Source of the DNA: Borrelia puertoricensis
GTDB taxonomy: Bacteria > Spirochaetota > Spirochaetia > Borreliales > Borreliaceae
DNA length: 64,000 nucleotides
Reading direction: 5' to 3'
Assembly: GCF_023035875.1 (NCBI RefSeq)
Contig: NZ_CP075379.1
Location: 496,001 to 560,000, forward strand
The notes beneath the pieces were generated by a model. That model worked only from the letters and a program-made list of their open reading frames with translations, made no database searches and was not told where the DNA came from. Position numbers and translations under genes: made by a program. The first letter of the stretch is position 1. The number at the start of each line of letters is the position of its first letter. Of this stretch, positions 55,586 through 63,911 are shown in pieces.

Positions 55586-57019
55586 TCATATTTTGTCTTC
55601 AAAAAGGATTAATAGTTCCCCGGCTATTAGTCCTTTTGCTTTCCATAATAATTCTTCCAATTTTATAGCCCATTTTTCATATCTCTTTAGTCCAAATTTG
55701 GGAAAATATTTGCTGTTAATCAAATATTTTGCAATATCTTTTTTTGAAATTTGAGTGGTATAGGTGAAGAATTCGTTTATTATTAAATATTGAGATTTAA
55801 CATCATAACCTTTATTGTCTAAAAATTTGATCCAGGATTTTTTGTCTTTAGATGAGACATTTTTATTCCAGAAATTAGAGATTGCTTTATTGAAATTATT
55901 GTCTGTGAAGAAATACATGTGTAAGATTTCATGCATAAATATTGTCATTTGATCTGTTTTTGATATAGTTTCATCTTCTGCATAAGTTGCAAATGCAATA
56001 TTTCTTGATTTATCTTTTATTTTAATTGTATTGTTTTCAATATGTGCTAATTTATTGATTATAACTAAGTTTTTTAAAATTATTTCTTCTTTATTTAGTT
56101 TGATATTTGATTTTTGTGCTACGTTGAAAAACGTAATTATATCTTTAAGTCTGTAATTGTGGCCTTTCCATCCTACTTTATTTTTTAGCTCGTTGTTTGA
56201 TAATAACATTCCCCTAAATCCTTTTTTTTCGATAAAAAATACAATTCTTTTTAACATTAAAGATTGATAGTTTAAGTTTTTAAATTTTAGTACATATATG
56301 TCAGGTTCTGCTATTAGCTTAAATAGCTCAAATGAATCCCTTCTGTAATTTTCTTTTTTATAATTAAAGATGAATTTTAAATCAGAATTTATTGGTTTGT
56401 TTATATCGTAGTAATCATTCATGTCAATATATCCAATTTCGCTTATTTGAATCATATTGTTGTTTTTAGTAAATTTTATTTCATCATTCTTATTTTCTAG
56501 TGATGTGTACTTGATAAAATTAGATAATACTATTTTTTGAGATTCTTTTTCTGAACATAAGTTTGTGATCATGGGACTTAATATTATTTCTTTTGCTTTA
56601 AAGCCTATAATGGGAAACATATTATTGTTAAGATTAAATTTAATAAAATATTCATTTTGACTGATTAATATTTTAAATTTTTGAGGATTTGAACTTGCTG
56701 TTTTACTCTTTGAATTTTTTATTACAATGTTATTTAGATTAATGGATTTGATATTATTCATTTTGATTTCTATTGTTAATATTTTATCTTGATTAATGAT
56801 TTTTGGAATATTATATGAGTAATTTTTGTCTTGAGTGTTGATTTCTATGCTTGCATTTTCATTGATCTGAAGATTTAGTACAACGTGATTTATTTTGTCT
56901 TCATCATAGTATATTTTTTTTTGATTGTTATGGCTGATCGGGAATTTGATTTCTTTTTTGTTTGCGTATATTATATAGAAACTTGTTAATAAAATTAATA
57001 CCGCTAGGATATTTTTCAT
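55586..57019 (-). CDS. Secreted protein with HExxH motif, putative zinc metallopeptidase
   Basis: The product has about 477 residues: a signal peptide (KNILAVLILLTSFYIIYA), a long beta-rich region, and near residue 363 MTIFMHEILHMYFF, a consensus HExxH zinc motif in a hydrophobic helix (55933-55919). A Glu in IINEFFTYTT, 53 residues after the first His, is a candidate third ligand as in gluzincins. No family was recognised. ATG 57019 is chosen over TTG 57031; the ribosome site is weak. The tRNA-Glu terminator lies immediately upstream. Confidence 0.75.
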   Translation of the reverse strand: MKNILAVLILLTSFYIIYANKKEIKFPISHNNQKKIYYDEDKINHVVLNLQINENASIEINTQDKNYSYNIPKIINQDKILTIEIKMNNIKSINLNNIVIKNSKSKTASSNPQKFKILISQNEYFIKFNLNNNMFPIIGFKAKEIILSPMITNLCSEKESQKIVLSNFIKYTSLENKNDEIKFTKNNNMIQISEIGYIDMNDYYDINKPINSDLKFIFNYKKENYRRDSFELFKLIAEPDIYVLKFKNLNYQSLMLKRIVFFIEKKGFRGMLLSNNELKNKVGWKGHNYRLKDIITFFNVAQKSNIKLNKEEIILKNLVIINKLAHIENNTIKIKDKSRNIAFATYAEDETISKTDQMTIFMHEILHMYFFTDNNFNKAISNFWNKNVSSKDKKSWIKFLDNKGYDVKSQYLIINEFFTYTTQISKKDIAKYLINSKYFPKFGLKRYEKWAIKLEELLWKAKGLIAGELLILFEDKI

Positions 57020-57053
57020 TATTATATTCAATTACTACAATTGTATATAATAA

Positions 57054-57087
57054 TGAAAAATAGAGAATCTCATGGAGTTCTCTATTT
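57054..57087 (-). terminator. Rho-independent terminator of the tRNA-Lys/tRNA-Glu transcript
   Basis: Reading the minus strand, AAATAGAGAA (57087-57078) and TTCTCTATTT (57067-57058) form a perfect 10-bp stem with a 10-base loop, starting two bases after tRNA-Glu and followed by TTTTCATT. Confidence 0.7.
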
Positions 57088-57088
57088 A

Positions 57089-57161
57089 CATCCTCTAGGG
57101 GAATTGAACCCCTGTTGCCAGGATGAAAACCTGGAGTCCTAGGCCACTAGACGAAGAGGAC
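57089..57161 (-). tRNA. tRNA-Glu (anticodon TTC)
   Basis: The 73-base cloverleaf has acceptor GTCCTCT / AGAGGAT (first pair G-U), a five-pair anticodon stem CCAGG / CCTGG around the loop TTTTCAT (anticodon TTC), and T arm AGGGG-TTCAATT-CCCCT. Discriminator G. CCA is not encoded, so a CCA-adding enzyme is needed. It is co-transcribed with the tRNA-Lys seven bases upstream. Confidence 0.95.
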
Positions 57162-57168
57162 GAAAAAT

Positions 57169-57241
57169 TGAGCTCAGTAGGGCTTGAACCTACGACCCTC
57201 GCCTTAAAAGGGCGATGCTCTACCAGCTGAGCTATGAGCCC
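57169..57241 (-). tRNA. tRNA-Lys (anticodon TTT)
   Basis: The 73-base cloverleaf has acceptor GGGCTCA / TGAGCTC (one G-U), D arm GCTC...GAGC, anticodon stem TCGCC / GGCGA with loop CTTTTAA (anticodon TTT), and T arm GTAGG-TTCAAGC-CCTAC. Discriminator A; CCA not encoded. A perfect-consensus promoter lies 26 bases upstream. Confidence 0.95.
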
Positions 57242-57267
57242 TTAAATAATTAAATTTGCCAAATCTA

Positions 57268-57296
57268 ATTATACCATTTATCTTATAGTATGTCAA
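57268..57296 (-). promoter_or_regulatory. Perfect-consensus promoter for tRNA-Lys(TTT)-tRNA-Glu
   Basis: On the minus strand TTGACA (57296-57291), exactly 17 bases and TATAAT (57273-57268) match the sigma-70 consensus fully. The predicted start at about 57261 lies roughly 20 bases before the tRNA-Lys 5' end. Confidence 0.85.
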
Positions 57297-57337
57297 TATC
57301 TTGCAATAAGCAAAATTTTTGGCTTAATCCATGCAAG

Positions 57338-57411
57338 TGAGCTGCACAGGACTCGAACCTGTGACCTGCGGGTTAAGAATCCGATGCTCTGACCACCTGA
57401 GCTAGCAGCCC
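57338..57411 (-). tRNA. tRNA-Lys (anticodon CTT)
   Basis: The 74-base cloverleaf has acceptor GGGCTGC / GCAGCTC (one G-U), D arm GCTC...GAGC, an anticodon stem of three strong pairs (CGG / CCG) with non-canonical 27-43 and 31-39 positions, loop TTCTTAA (anticodon CTT), and T arm ACAGG-TTCGAGT-CCTGT. Discriminator A; CCA not encoded. It has its own promoter. Confidence 0.88.
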
Positions 57412-57436
57412 CATGTTTATTAATAAACTAATAAAT

Positions 57437-57465
57437 AGGATAAATGCTTACAAATATAATGTCAA
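57437..57465 (-). promoter_or_regulatory. Promoter for tRNA-Lys(CTT)
   Basis: On the minus strand TTGACA (57465-57460), exactly 17 bases and TATCCT (57442-57437). The -35 is perfect, the -10 matches four of six bases. The -35 overlaps the stop codon of the upstream TPR gene. Confidence 0.65.
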
Positions 57466-58097
57466 GGATTATTATTATTTTTTTCTATCTTTTTTAGCAG
57501 GTTTTTTGCTTCTAAATGATTGGGATTTAAGGTTAGCAGTTTTGTTAGAATTTCTTTTGCTAAGATTGTATTTTTTGCATTAACCCTTGCTTTTGCAAGC
57601 TTTAATAGTATGTTTTGATTATTTGGTAAAAATCTTAAAGCATTTTCATATGCGAAATCAGCTTCATTATATCTTGCAAGTTTGTGAAAAGAGTCTGCAG
57701 TTAAAATATATACTTTAGCTATTCTTGCTCCATTAGGTTCAAGACTAATATATTTTTGAAAATGTTTAAGAGCATTTTTATATTGTCCTTGAAAAAAATA
57801 TGATTCTCCTAATGCTTGGATTATTCTTACATCATGCTTATTTATTTCAAGTCCTTTGATGGATTCTAGTTCTGCTCTTTTGTACTCGCCTGTTGCTATT
57901 AGACTCCATATAAGTATTACTCTTGCATCTAAATTATTTGGATTGTATTTTATTTCGTTTTGGGTATTGAGAATAGCTTCTTGAAATTTGCCTTGTCTGT
58001 AGAGTAGAAGCGAATCTTCTTTTTCTTGTGCATTTAGGAGGCTTAGGCATAAGAGTAGTATTAGAATTATTTTTGAGTAAAAATTTTTATTTATCAC
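57462..58097 (-). CDS. TPR-repeat protein, probably exported
   Basis: The product has about 211 residues: a short basic N-terminus, a hydrophobic stretch (IILILLLCLSLLNAQ) that may be a signal peptide, then roughly five tetratricopeptide repeats such as NLDARVILIWSLIATGEYKR and AEKI/ANGARIAKVYILTADSFHKLARY-type helices. TPRs mediate protein-protein contacts. GTG 58097 is preferred over ATG 58115 because GGAGG lies six bases upstream; either way it overlaps or abuts the bactofilin gene. The Cys in LLLC is a doubtful lipobox. Confidence 0.78.
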   Translation of the reverse strand: MINKNFYSKIILILLLCLSLLNAQEKEDSLLLYRQGKFQEAILNTQNEIKYNPNNLDARVILIWSLIATGEYKRAELESIKGLEINKHDVRIIQALGESYFFQGQYKNALKHFQKYISLEPNGARIAKVYILTADSFHKLARYNEADFAYENALRFLPNNQNILLKLAKARVNAKNTILAKEILTKLLTLNPNHLEAKNLLKKIEKNNNNP

Positions 58098-58446
58098 TTT
58101 TTTCCTCCATTTCACAATTTCCGTTAAAGAGTGCCCCTGAATCTATGAAAAGTTCCTTTGTTTTAATATTTCCGATCAAATTTCCAGTTTTATAAATTTT
58201 TATTGTCTCTAAAGCCTCTACATTACCTTTCATTGTTCCATGATTTAGGAAATTATTGCACTTTATTTCTGCTTCTACATTAGCTTTTTCTCTTAGGTAT
58301 ATTGAACTTGTAGAATTTATGATTCCTTTAAGTACTCCTTCAATGATTATTGGCTTATTGCTTTCTATATATCCTTCAAATTCAAAATTGCCCTTTATAA
58401 CATTTTGGGTATTGTTTTCTTCAAATTCTAGAGTATCTATGCTCAA
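58087..58446 (-). CDS. Bactofilin-family cytoskeletal protein
   Basis: Bactofilins form non-polar filaments from right-handed beta helices and help position peptidoglycan enzymes or other complexes. The 119-residue product has the repeated short-strand pattern typical of DUF583: VIKGNFEFEGYIES, KPIIIEGVLKGII, ANVEAEIKCNNFLNHG, TMKGNVEALETIKI and GNLIGNIKTKEL. The start is TTG 58446, fixed by TAGGAG five bases upstream. It overlaps the TPR gene by 11 bases, suggesting joint function. Confidence 0.88.
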   Translation of the reverse strand: MSIDTLEFEENNTQNVIKGNFEFEGYIESNKPIIIEGVLKGIINSTSSIYLREKANVEAEIKCNNFLNHGTMKGNVEALETIKIYKTGNLIGNIKTKELFIDSGALFNGNCEMEEKSDK

Positions 58447-58518
58447 TTTGGCTCCTAAAAATGAATGCTTGACTTAAGCATTCATTTTTACTTTAGCTTT
58501 AAATTTGTATTTTGGCTT

Positions 58519-59214
58519 TTAATCTTTTCTTTCTCCTAAAAATCTTAGTAAATATAAGAATAAATTTATGAAATCTAGGTAAAGCTTTAAAGAGGCTACA
58601 ACCGCCATTCTACTTTTAATTTCAGTACCGTCTTCTAACATTCTATTCATTTTAGAAATATTTTGCACATCGTAAGCCGTTAAACCTGTAAATAATATGA
58701 CACCTAAAATTGAGATTAAAAAATTGAGACCTGAACTTCTAAAAAATATGTTAAAGATAGATGCAATAATGATGCCCCATAATCCCATAATAAAATAGCT
58801 TCCCATTTTTGTAAGATCTGTGCTTGTTGTGTATCCGTAAAAGGACATTGAAAGGAAAGTTAGAGCAGTAATTCCAAATGTATAGAATATTGAACTTTGA
58901 GTATATATCATAAATACAGAAGATAGTGTTACTCCTGTTAAAGCTGAGTACCCTAGAAAAAGAGCTGTTGCTGTGCCGCTTGATATTTTCTCGATTGCTC
59001 CACTTATTGCATAAACAAGTCCAAATTGTACAAGTATCATTGCTATATATAACATTGGATTTGTGAATATTATAGCTCGCATTGCAGGATTTTCAGATGT
59101 TGTGTATGCAAATATTGCAGATATTAAGAGACCAATTGCCATTAATCCAAAAACCTGAGCCAAAAATTTGTTTTTTATCCTTATTTCTTGTTTTTCATGC
59201 GTTAATTCAAGCAT
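58519..59214 (-). CDS. Bax inhibitor-1/YccA family integral membrane protein
   Basis: The 231-residue product has about seven membrane helices and the family features FLAQVFGLMAIGLLISAIFA near the N-terminus, GYSALTGVTLSSVF and GLTAYDVQNIS, then LKLYLDFINLFLYLLRFLG at the end. Bacterial members bind calcium or interact with FtsH, and act as pH-sensitive calcium leak channels in one studied case. GAGGAATCATT precedes the ATG at 59214. It follows EF-G by 12 bases. Confidence 0.9.
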   Translation of the reverse strand: MLELTHEKQEIRIKNKFLAQVFGLMAIGLLISAIFAYTTSENPAMRAIIFTNPMLYIAMILVQFGLVYAISGAIEKISSGTATALFLGYSALTGVTLSSVFMIYTQSSIFYTFGITALTFLSMSFYGYTTSTDLTKMGSYFIMGLWGIIIASIFNIFFRSSGLNFLISILGVILFTGLTAYDVQNISKMNRMLEDGTEIKSRMAVVASLKLYLDFINLFLYLLRFLGERKD

Positions 59215-59226
59215 AATGATTCCTCC

Positions 59227-61302
59227 TTATTTTTGTTCGTTAAATTTTTTGCATAATTCATTAAATGTTACACTTGGAACTTTTCCATATCTTAGGAATT
59301 CCATTGAAAATTCAGCTTTTCCTTGTGTGGATGACCTTAAAACGGTTGAAAATCCAAACATTTCGCTTAAAGGTACCTCAGCTTCAACTTTTGAGAAATT
59401 TCCTTCTTCAACAGAGCCCAAAATTATTCCTCTTCTTTGGTTTAGGAGACCAAACATATTGCCTTGAAATTCGGTTGGACCTTCAAGAGTTACTCTCATT
59501 ATTGGCTCTAGTATTGTAGGTTTTGCCTTATTATAAGCTTCTCTGAATGCTCCTATTGCTGCAAGTTGGAATGCAATATCTGATGAGTCAACAACATGGT
59601 ATTGACCGTCATTAATTGTGATTTTAATCCCGACAATTGGGAAGCCGATTAAAGTTCCCTTTTCCATAGCCTTTTGGAATCCTTTGTCACATGATGGAAT
59701 GTATTCCGTTGGAATTACTCCACCTTTTATAAGATTGACAAATTCATAAGTTTGTCCTTCACTCTCAAGTGGTTCCATAAATCCAGCAACTCTTCCAAAT
59801 TGACCTGCACCCCCTGATTGCTTTTTATGAATATAATTAAATTCGGCTTTGTCTGTAATGGTTTCTCTATATGCTACTTGAGGCATTCCTGTTTCAACTT
59901 CTGCTTTAAATTCTCTTCTCATTCTTTCAATGTAAACTTCTAAGTGTAGCTCACCCATTCCTTGTATTATTGTTTCTTTTGATTCGGCATCTACATAAGT
60001 TTTGAATGTAGGGTCTTCTTTAGTAAACCTTGCAAGAGCTTTTGCCATGTTATCAGCTGATTTTTTATCCTTGGGTTTTATTGATAAAGATATTACTGGT
60101 TCTGGAATGTACATTGATGTCATTGAATAATTAATTGAAGGGTCACAGAATGTATCTCCTGATGCGCATTCTATCCCAAATAATGCAACGATATCCCCAC
60201 TGCTTCCAAATTCAATATCTTCAGTGTTATTAGCATGCATTCTAATAAGTCTGCCAACTTTGAATTTCTTAGAAGTTCTTGAATTTATTAGTTCTTGTCC
60301 TTTTTTTAAAATTCCTTGATATATTCTTACATAAGTTAATTGACCGTATTGACCATCTTCTAATTTAAAAGCCAGTGCTACGGTTGGTAAGGTTTCATCA
60401 GTTTTAAGTTCAATTTCTTTTTCGTTTTCGTTTAAATCAAGAGCCACATTTTTGATGTCATGGGGAGAAGGCAAAAATCTATTTACAGCGTCAAGTAAAA
60501 GTTGAACACCTTTGTTTTTATAAGCAGAACCCATAAATACAGGACAAAATTTTAAAGCCAAAGTACCTGTTCTAATGGCATCATATATTGTCTCTACATC
60601 TATATCTTCTCCTTCCATATGAAGTTCCATAAGTTTATCATTAAAATCGGATAGAGCATCAAGCATTATTTTTCTCTTTTCTTCAGCTTCATTGATTAAC
60701 TCAGCAGGAATTTCCTTTTCTATAATTTCTATTCCATCTTTGCCTTCAAAGTAGTAGGCTTTCATTAAAACAAGATCCACAACGCCCATATGTTTATCTT
60801 CAAGTCCTATCGGAAGTTGCATTAAGACTGAGTTTAAACCAAGCTTATCTTTAAGCTGATCTTTTACATTGTTAGGATTTGCTCCAGTTTTGTCACATTT
60901 ATTTACGAAAGCAAGACGTGGTACATTATATCTTTTTAATTGTCTATCAACTGTAATTGATTGAGATTGAACCCCTGCAACAGAGTCAAGAACAAGTATG
61001 GCTCCATCTAGCACTCTAAGTGAACGTTCAACTTCAATTGTGAAGTCAACGTGACCTGGAGTGTCAATAATATTTATTGGATGGTTCTTCCATTCGACGT
61101 GAGTTGCAGCAGATGCAATTGTGATGCCCCGTTCTCTTTCAAGTTCCATTGAATCCATTGTTGCTCCAACTCCATCTTTTCCCTTTACTTCATGAATGGC
61201 GTGAATTTTGTTGCAATAAAAAAGAATACGTTCTGTGAGTGTTGTTTTTCCTGAATCAATGTGGGCACTAATACCTATGTTTCGCAATTTTTTATAGTCC
61301 AT
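59227..61302 (-). CDS. fusA: Elongation factor G, spirochaetal/mitochondrial type (EF-G1-like)
   Basis: EF-G moves tRNAs and mRNA through the ribosome. The 691-residue product has the full five-domain pattern: [58 protein letters not shown] and [10 protein letters not shown] in domain 1, and C-terminal [21 protein letters not shown]. The Ser in AHIDSGKT and the [14 protein letters not shown] switch resemble mitochondrial EFG1 and the spirochaetal translocase paralogue. Borrelia has a second EF-G gene acting in recycling; I infer this one is the translocase. AGGAGG precedes the ATG. Confidence 0.95.
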   Translation of the reverse strand: MDYKKLRNIGISAHIDSGKTTLTERILFYCNKIHAIHEVKGKDGVGATMDSMELERERGITIASAATHVEWKNHPINIIDTPGHVDFTIEVERSLRVLDGAILVLDSVAGVQSQSITVDRQLKRYNVPRLAFVNKCDKTGANPNNVKDQLKDKLGLNSVLMQLPIGLEDKHMGVVDLVLMKAYYFEGKDGIEIIEKEIPAELINEAEEKRKIMLDALSDFNDKLMELHMEGEDIDVETIYDAIRTGTLALKFCPVFMGSAYKNKGVQLLLDAVNRFLPSPHDIKNVALDLNENEKEIELKTDETLPTVALAFKLEDGQYGQLTYVRIYQGILKKGQELINSRTSKKFKVGRLIRMHANNTEDIEFGSSGDIVALFGIECASGDTFCDPSINYSMTSMYIPEPVISLSIKPKDKKSADNMAKALARFTKEDPTFKTYVDAESKETIIQGMGELHLEVYIERMRREFKAEVETGMPQVAYRETITDKAEFNYIHKKQSGGAGQFGRVAGFMEPLESEGQTYEFVNLIKGGVIPTEYIPSCDKGFQKAMEKGTLIGFPIVGIKITINDGQYHVVDSSDIAFQLAAIGAFREAYNKAKPTILEPIMRVTLEGPTEFQGNMFGLLNQRRGIILGSVEEGNFSKVEAEVPLSEMFGFSTVLRSSTQGKAEFSMEFLRYGKVPSVTFNELCKKFNEQK

Positions 61303-61356
61303 GGAATATTTTCCTCCTGAGTGATGTTATACTTAAGAACACTAAATACCTTAACT

Positions 61357-61385
61357 ATTCTACATGATTTTTTAAAAAAAGTCTA
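61357..61385 (-). promoter_or_regulatory. Candidate promoter for the EF-G transcript
   Basis: On the minus strand TAGACT (61385-61380), 17 bases and TAGAAT (61362-61357). The -10 matches five of six bases and the -35 four. The start would be near 61350, about 48 bases before the EF-G ATG. Confidence 0.4.
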
Positions 61386-61548
61386 TTTGAAACTGTTTTG
61401 GTAGATTTTGACTTAAGGAAGTTTCATTGTTTAAAAGGTTAAGTAATGTATTTAATTGCTTTTTTTAGCAGGGGATTTTTCGTATTGAATTTTAATTTTT
61501 TATTTGTTTTATTAAATTTAATTAATTATTTTTCAATTGTAGCTTGTG

Positions 61549-61576
61549 AGCAAGTCTAGTTATTTATAGACTTGCT
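61549..61576. promoter_or_regulatory. 10-bp perfect inverted repeat abutting a promoter
   Basis: AGCAAGTCTA (61549-61558) and TAGACTTGCT (61567-61576) are exact inverted repeats separated by eight bases. The right arm's last base is the first base of the -35 box TTGACT at 61576-61581. In a divergent gap it cannot be a terminator for either flanking gene; an operator is the simplest reading. Confidence 0.55.
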
Positions 61577-61604
61577 TGACTAAATTGTATTAAACATATA
61601 CAAT
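61576..61604 (+). promoter_or_regulatory. Promoter for the KTSC-like gene
   Basis: TTGACT (61576-61581), exactly 17 bases and TACAAT (61599-61604); each box matches five of six consensus bases. The start would be about 61611, giving a 124-base leader to TTG 61735. The remaining part of 61303-61734 shows no gene. Confidence 0.65.
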
Positions 61605-61734
61605 TAATTATAAGGAATATATCATTTAGTAAATTTTGATTTCATTGATTAAAAATGCTTAATATTTAATGAATTTACTCTTTCTTTACTTTATATTTTA
61701 TACTCCTAAGAATTAATCATTGGAGGATATAAGT

Positions 61735-61962
61735 TTGAATACTTTAACAATATCTCATGAATTGAGTAAAATATGTCAGGTTGATTATGATTCTGCTTTG
61801 TCTGAACTTTCTGTATTTTTTAAGGACGGAAGAGCCTATAAATATTTTAAGATTGAACCAAGGCACTTTAATATAATATCTAAGCTTGTACAAGAGAAAA
61901 GGTCAGTTGGTAAATATTTAACGGAACATATATTTAATAAGTATGACCAGGAAAAGCTTTAA
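61735..61962 (+). CDS. KTSC-domain-like small protein
   Basis: The 75-residue product resembles the KTSC domain (found free and at the C-terminus of some lysyl-tRNA synthetases): CQVDYDSALSELSVFFKDGRA, with a Y-YF pattern (AYKYFKIEPRHF), then a Gly before the final RSVGKYLTEHI. The function of free KTSC proteins is unclear. The start is TTG 61735, placed by GGAGG at 61722-61726; an apparent TTG at 61720 lies inside the ribosome site. A terminator follows at 61985. Confidence 0.7.
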   Translation: MNTLTISHELSKICQVDYDSALSELSVFFKDGRAYKYFKIEPRHFNIISKLVQEKRSVGKYLTEHIFNKYDQEKL

Positions 61963-61984
61963 TTTTAGTTGTTGACTTAGTTAT

Positions 61985-62036
61985 TTAAGAAGAAGGATTC
62001 CTATACATTAAGAATTCTTCTTAATTTGTTTCTTTT
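61985..62036 (+). terminator. Terminator after the KTSC-like gene
   Basis: TTAAGAAGAA (61985-61994) and TTCTTCTTAA (62015-62024) form a perfect 10-bp stem with a 20-base loop, followed by TTTGTTTCTTTT. Confidence 0.6.
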
Positions 62037-62143
62037 AAATTGATAATAGGGGATAGCATGATTTGATTAAAAAAGTGAAATCAGGTTGTATTTTTTTGCA
62101 ATAAATGTTATTATGGCGTAATTATTTTGTAAGGGCTTAGGAT

Positions 62144-63223
62144 ATGAAAAATTTTTTAATTACTATAATACTATTTTTGTCTTTTAGTACATCTTATGCC
62201 AAGTTTGTATATTTCTCAGCGGGTTTTAGTACACAAGTTAGTCTTGAATCATTTTCTTTATTTAATAGAAAAACTGGTACAGTTTTAGATAAATTGATAA
62301 GTTTTGAATTATTTACTATCTTGACAAATTTTCAAAATAATTTTCTTAATCGTTTAAGTGAATTTGAGGATAGTGCATCTTCTTTATATAGTTCTTTCCA
62401 AAACAATTTAAGTCTTCTCACTAAGCTGTTTAAGAATAGGAAGGATCCAAATTCACAGGTGAATAATATGGAGGAGTCGGATTTGGATGATTTAGACTCG
62501 CTTGTTAATAGTACTCATGATTTGAGAAAATTTTTGCGTGCATTGAGTAAATTGAACAAAAAGGTTACGCTTCAAAAATTAGGTGAGACTGGATCGAGTA
62601 TAAGAAAGCTCTTAGTTGATTTAGAAAAAACGGCAAAACGCGCTCTTGAATTAAAAGAAGTAATATTTAGTCAATTAAATGAGTTTGGAATTAGTAATAA
62701 AGATGATTTTTTGAGATTATGTAAAGAAATTTCTACACCAGGGACTGTTTTAAATGATGCTTTGCGGCAAAAATTGTCACCTTTATTTAGTACTGGTTTT
62801 CAAGGTTATTTTCAAATTGGTCTTCCTATTGCTAGCAGTAATTTTTATTATGGATTTGAACTTGGATTTGGTGTGAATCTTGGAAGGATGATGTTTCCTA
62901 ATTTAAACCTTTTAAAGGTTTCCTATCCTGTTAAGTTGGGTTCAGGGATAGTGCCAAGATTATTTATAAAATATGATATTTATTATTTAGCAGCTACTTT
63001 ATTTTCAGGTTTTGGTGATAGATCTTTAGTTGTAGATCCTGTTTATGCAGGAAATTTAATTGGTAATGGCGAAGTAACCAATCCTTTTAATGTTATTGAA
63101 ACAGGTCTTAGATTGAGATTAGCTTTTCTTAGTTTTGAATCGTCATTATTATTTTCTATTAATGATTTTAAATATAGAGATTTAAGGGCTGGATTTGGAT
63201 TTGAGATTCCGGTAGTTATTTAG
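62144..63223 (+). CDS. Exported protein, probable outer-membrane-associated
   Basis: The 359-residue product has a signal peptide (KNFLITIILFLSFSTSYA), a helical, charged region (about residues 60-210, DLDDLDSLVNSTHDLRKF) and a C-terminal half of alternating hydrophobic residues and many Gly/Tyr/Phe, ending in GFGFEIPVVI, consistent with beta strands of an outer membrane protein. I recognise no family. It precedes a TPR lipoprotein by about 50 bases. A barrel function is inference from composition. Confidence 0.7.
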   Translation: MKNFLITIILFLSFSTSYAKFVYFSAGFSTQVSLESFSLFNRKTGTVLDKLISFELFTILTNFQNNFLNRLSEFEDSASSLYSSFQNNLSLLTKLFKNRKDPNSQVNNMEESDLDDLDSLVNSTHDLRKFLRALSKLNKKVTLQKLGETGSSIRKLLVDLEKTAKRALELKEVIFSQLNEFGISNKDDFLRLCKEISTPGTVLNDALRQKLSPLFSTGFQGYFQIGLPIASSNFYYGFELGFGVNLGRMMFPNLNLLKVSYPVKLGSGIVPRLFIKYDIYYLAATLFSGFGDRSLVVDPVYAGNLIGNGEVTNPFNVIETGLRLRLAFLSFESSLLFSINDFKYRDLRAGFGFEIPVVI

Positions 63224-63281
63224 GCATTGATATTGATTGAAATTTGTAATGTTTATTTTAGTCTAGTATTTGGGTTGTGTT

Positions 63282-63818
63282 TTGATATATAAGGGTTTAT
63301 TTTTTTTCCTTTTTTATTTTATATTGTCTTGTAAAACTTTTGCTGAAGATTATCAAGCTATTTCAGATGAGTATTATAAGCTTGCCAAATTAAATGAGGA
63401 ACTTGGTAATAATCAGTCATCCGTTGAGCTTTATGAACAAGCTATTAAATTTAATTCTAATGTGAATGATGCGTCTACTTATAATTTTATTTTGGCTTAT
63501 ATCAATTTGAAGAAATATGATGAGGCTGGCTTAAAGATTGAATCTTTATTGGAAAATGATCAGGACAATATTTTGTTGATTAATTTAAAAGCTTATCTAT
63601 ATTTTAAAAAGGAAAATTTAGAAGAGGCTTTGAAATTTTATTTAAAAACTTTGGAAATCGCACCTGCTAATCAAGAAGCTTTATTTAATGTTTTTTATAT
63701 TTATCATTTAAAGAAGGACATGGAAACTGCAAAGAAGTATATTTTGAAATATAAGGAATTAAAATATTCAGTTCCTTCTAATGCAAGTGAGATAGTCTCG
63801 TCCGTTTTGGAGAATTAA
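63282..63818 (+). CDS. TPR-repeat lipoprotein
   Basis: The product has about 178 residues: hydrophobic signal (GLFFFLFYFILSC) with a convincing lipobox ILSC, then three or four tetratricopeptide repeats such as YYKLAKLNEELGNNQSSVEL, FILAYINLKKYDEAGLK, LKAYLYFKKENLEEALKF and LFNVFYIYHLKKDMETAKKY. The start is uncertain: TTG 63282 or TTG 63270, with no good ribosome site. It corresponds by order to BB_0542, which I recall as a predicted lipoprotein in B. burgdorferi. A scaffolding role in the periplasm is inference. Confidence 0.75.
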   Translation: MIYKGLFFFLFYFILSCKTFAEDYQAISDEYYKLAKLNEELGNNQSSVELYEQAIKFNSNVNDASTYNFILAYINLKKYDEAGLKIESLLENDQDNILLINLKAYLYFKKENLEEALKFYLKTLEIAPANQEALFNVFYIYHLKKDMETAKKYILKYKELKYSVPSNASEIVSSVLEN

Positions 63819-63911
63819 AGTTTAAAGATTGTTTTATGCTAATTTTGGCATTCATTTTTTAATGATCTTAATGTGAAAATTCATTTAAATATTTTGGGAG
63901 ACTTAAGTATT

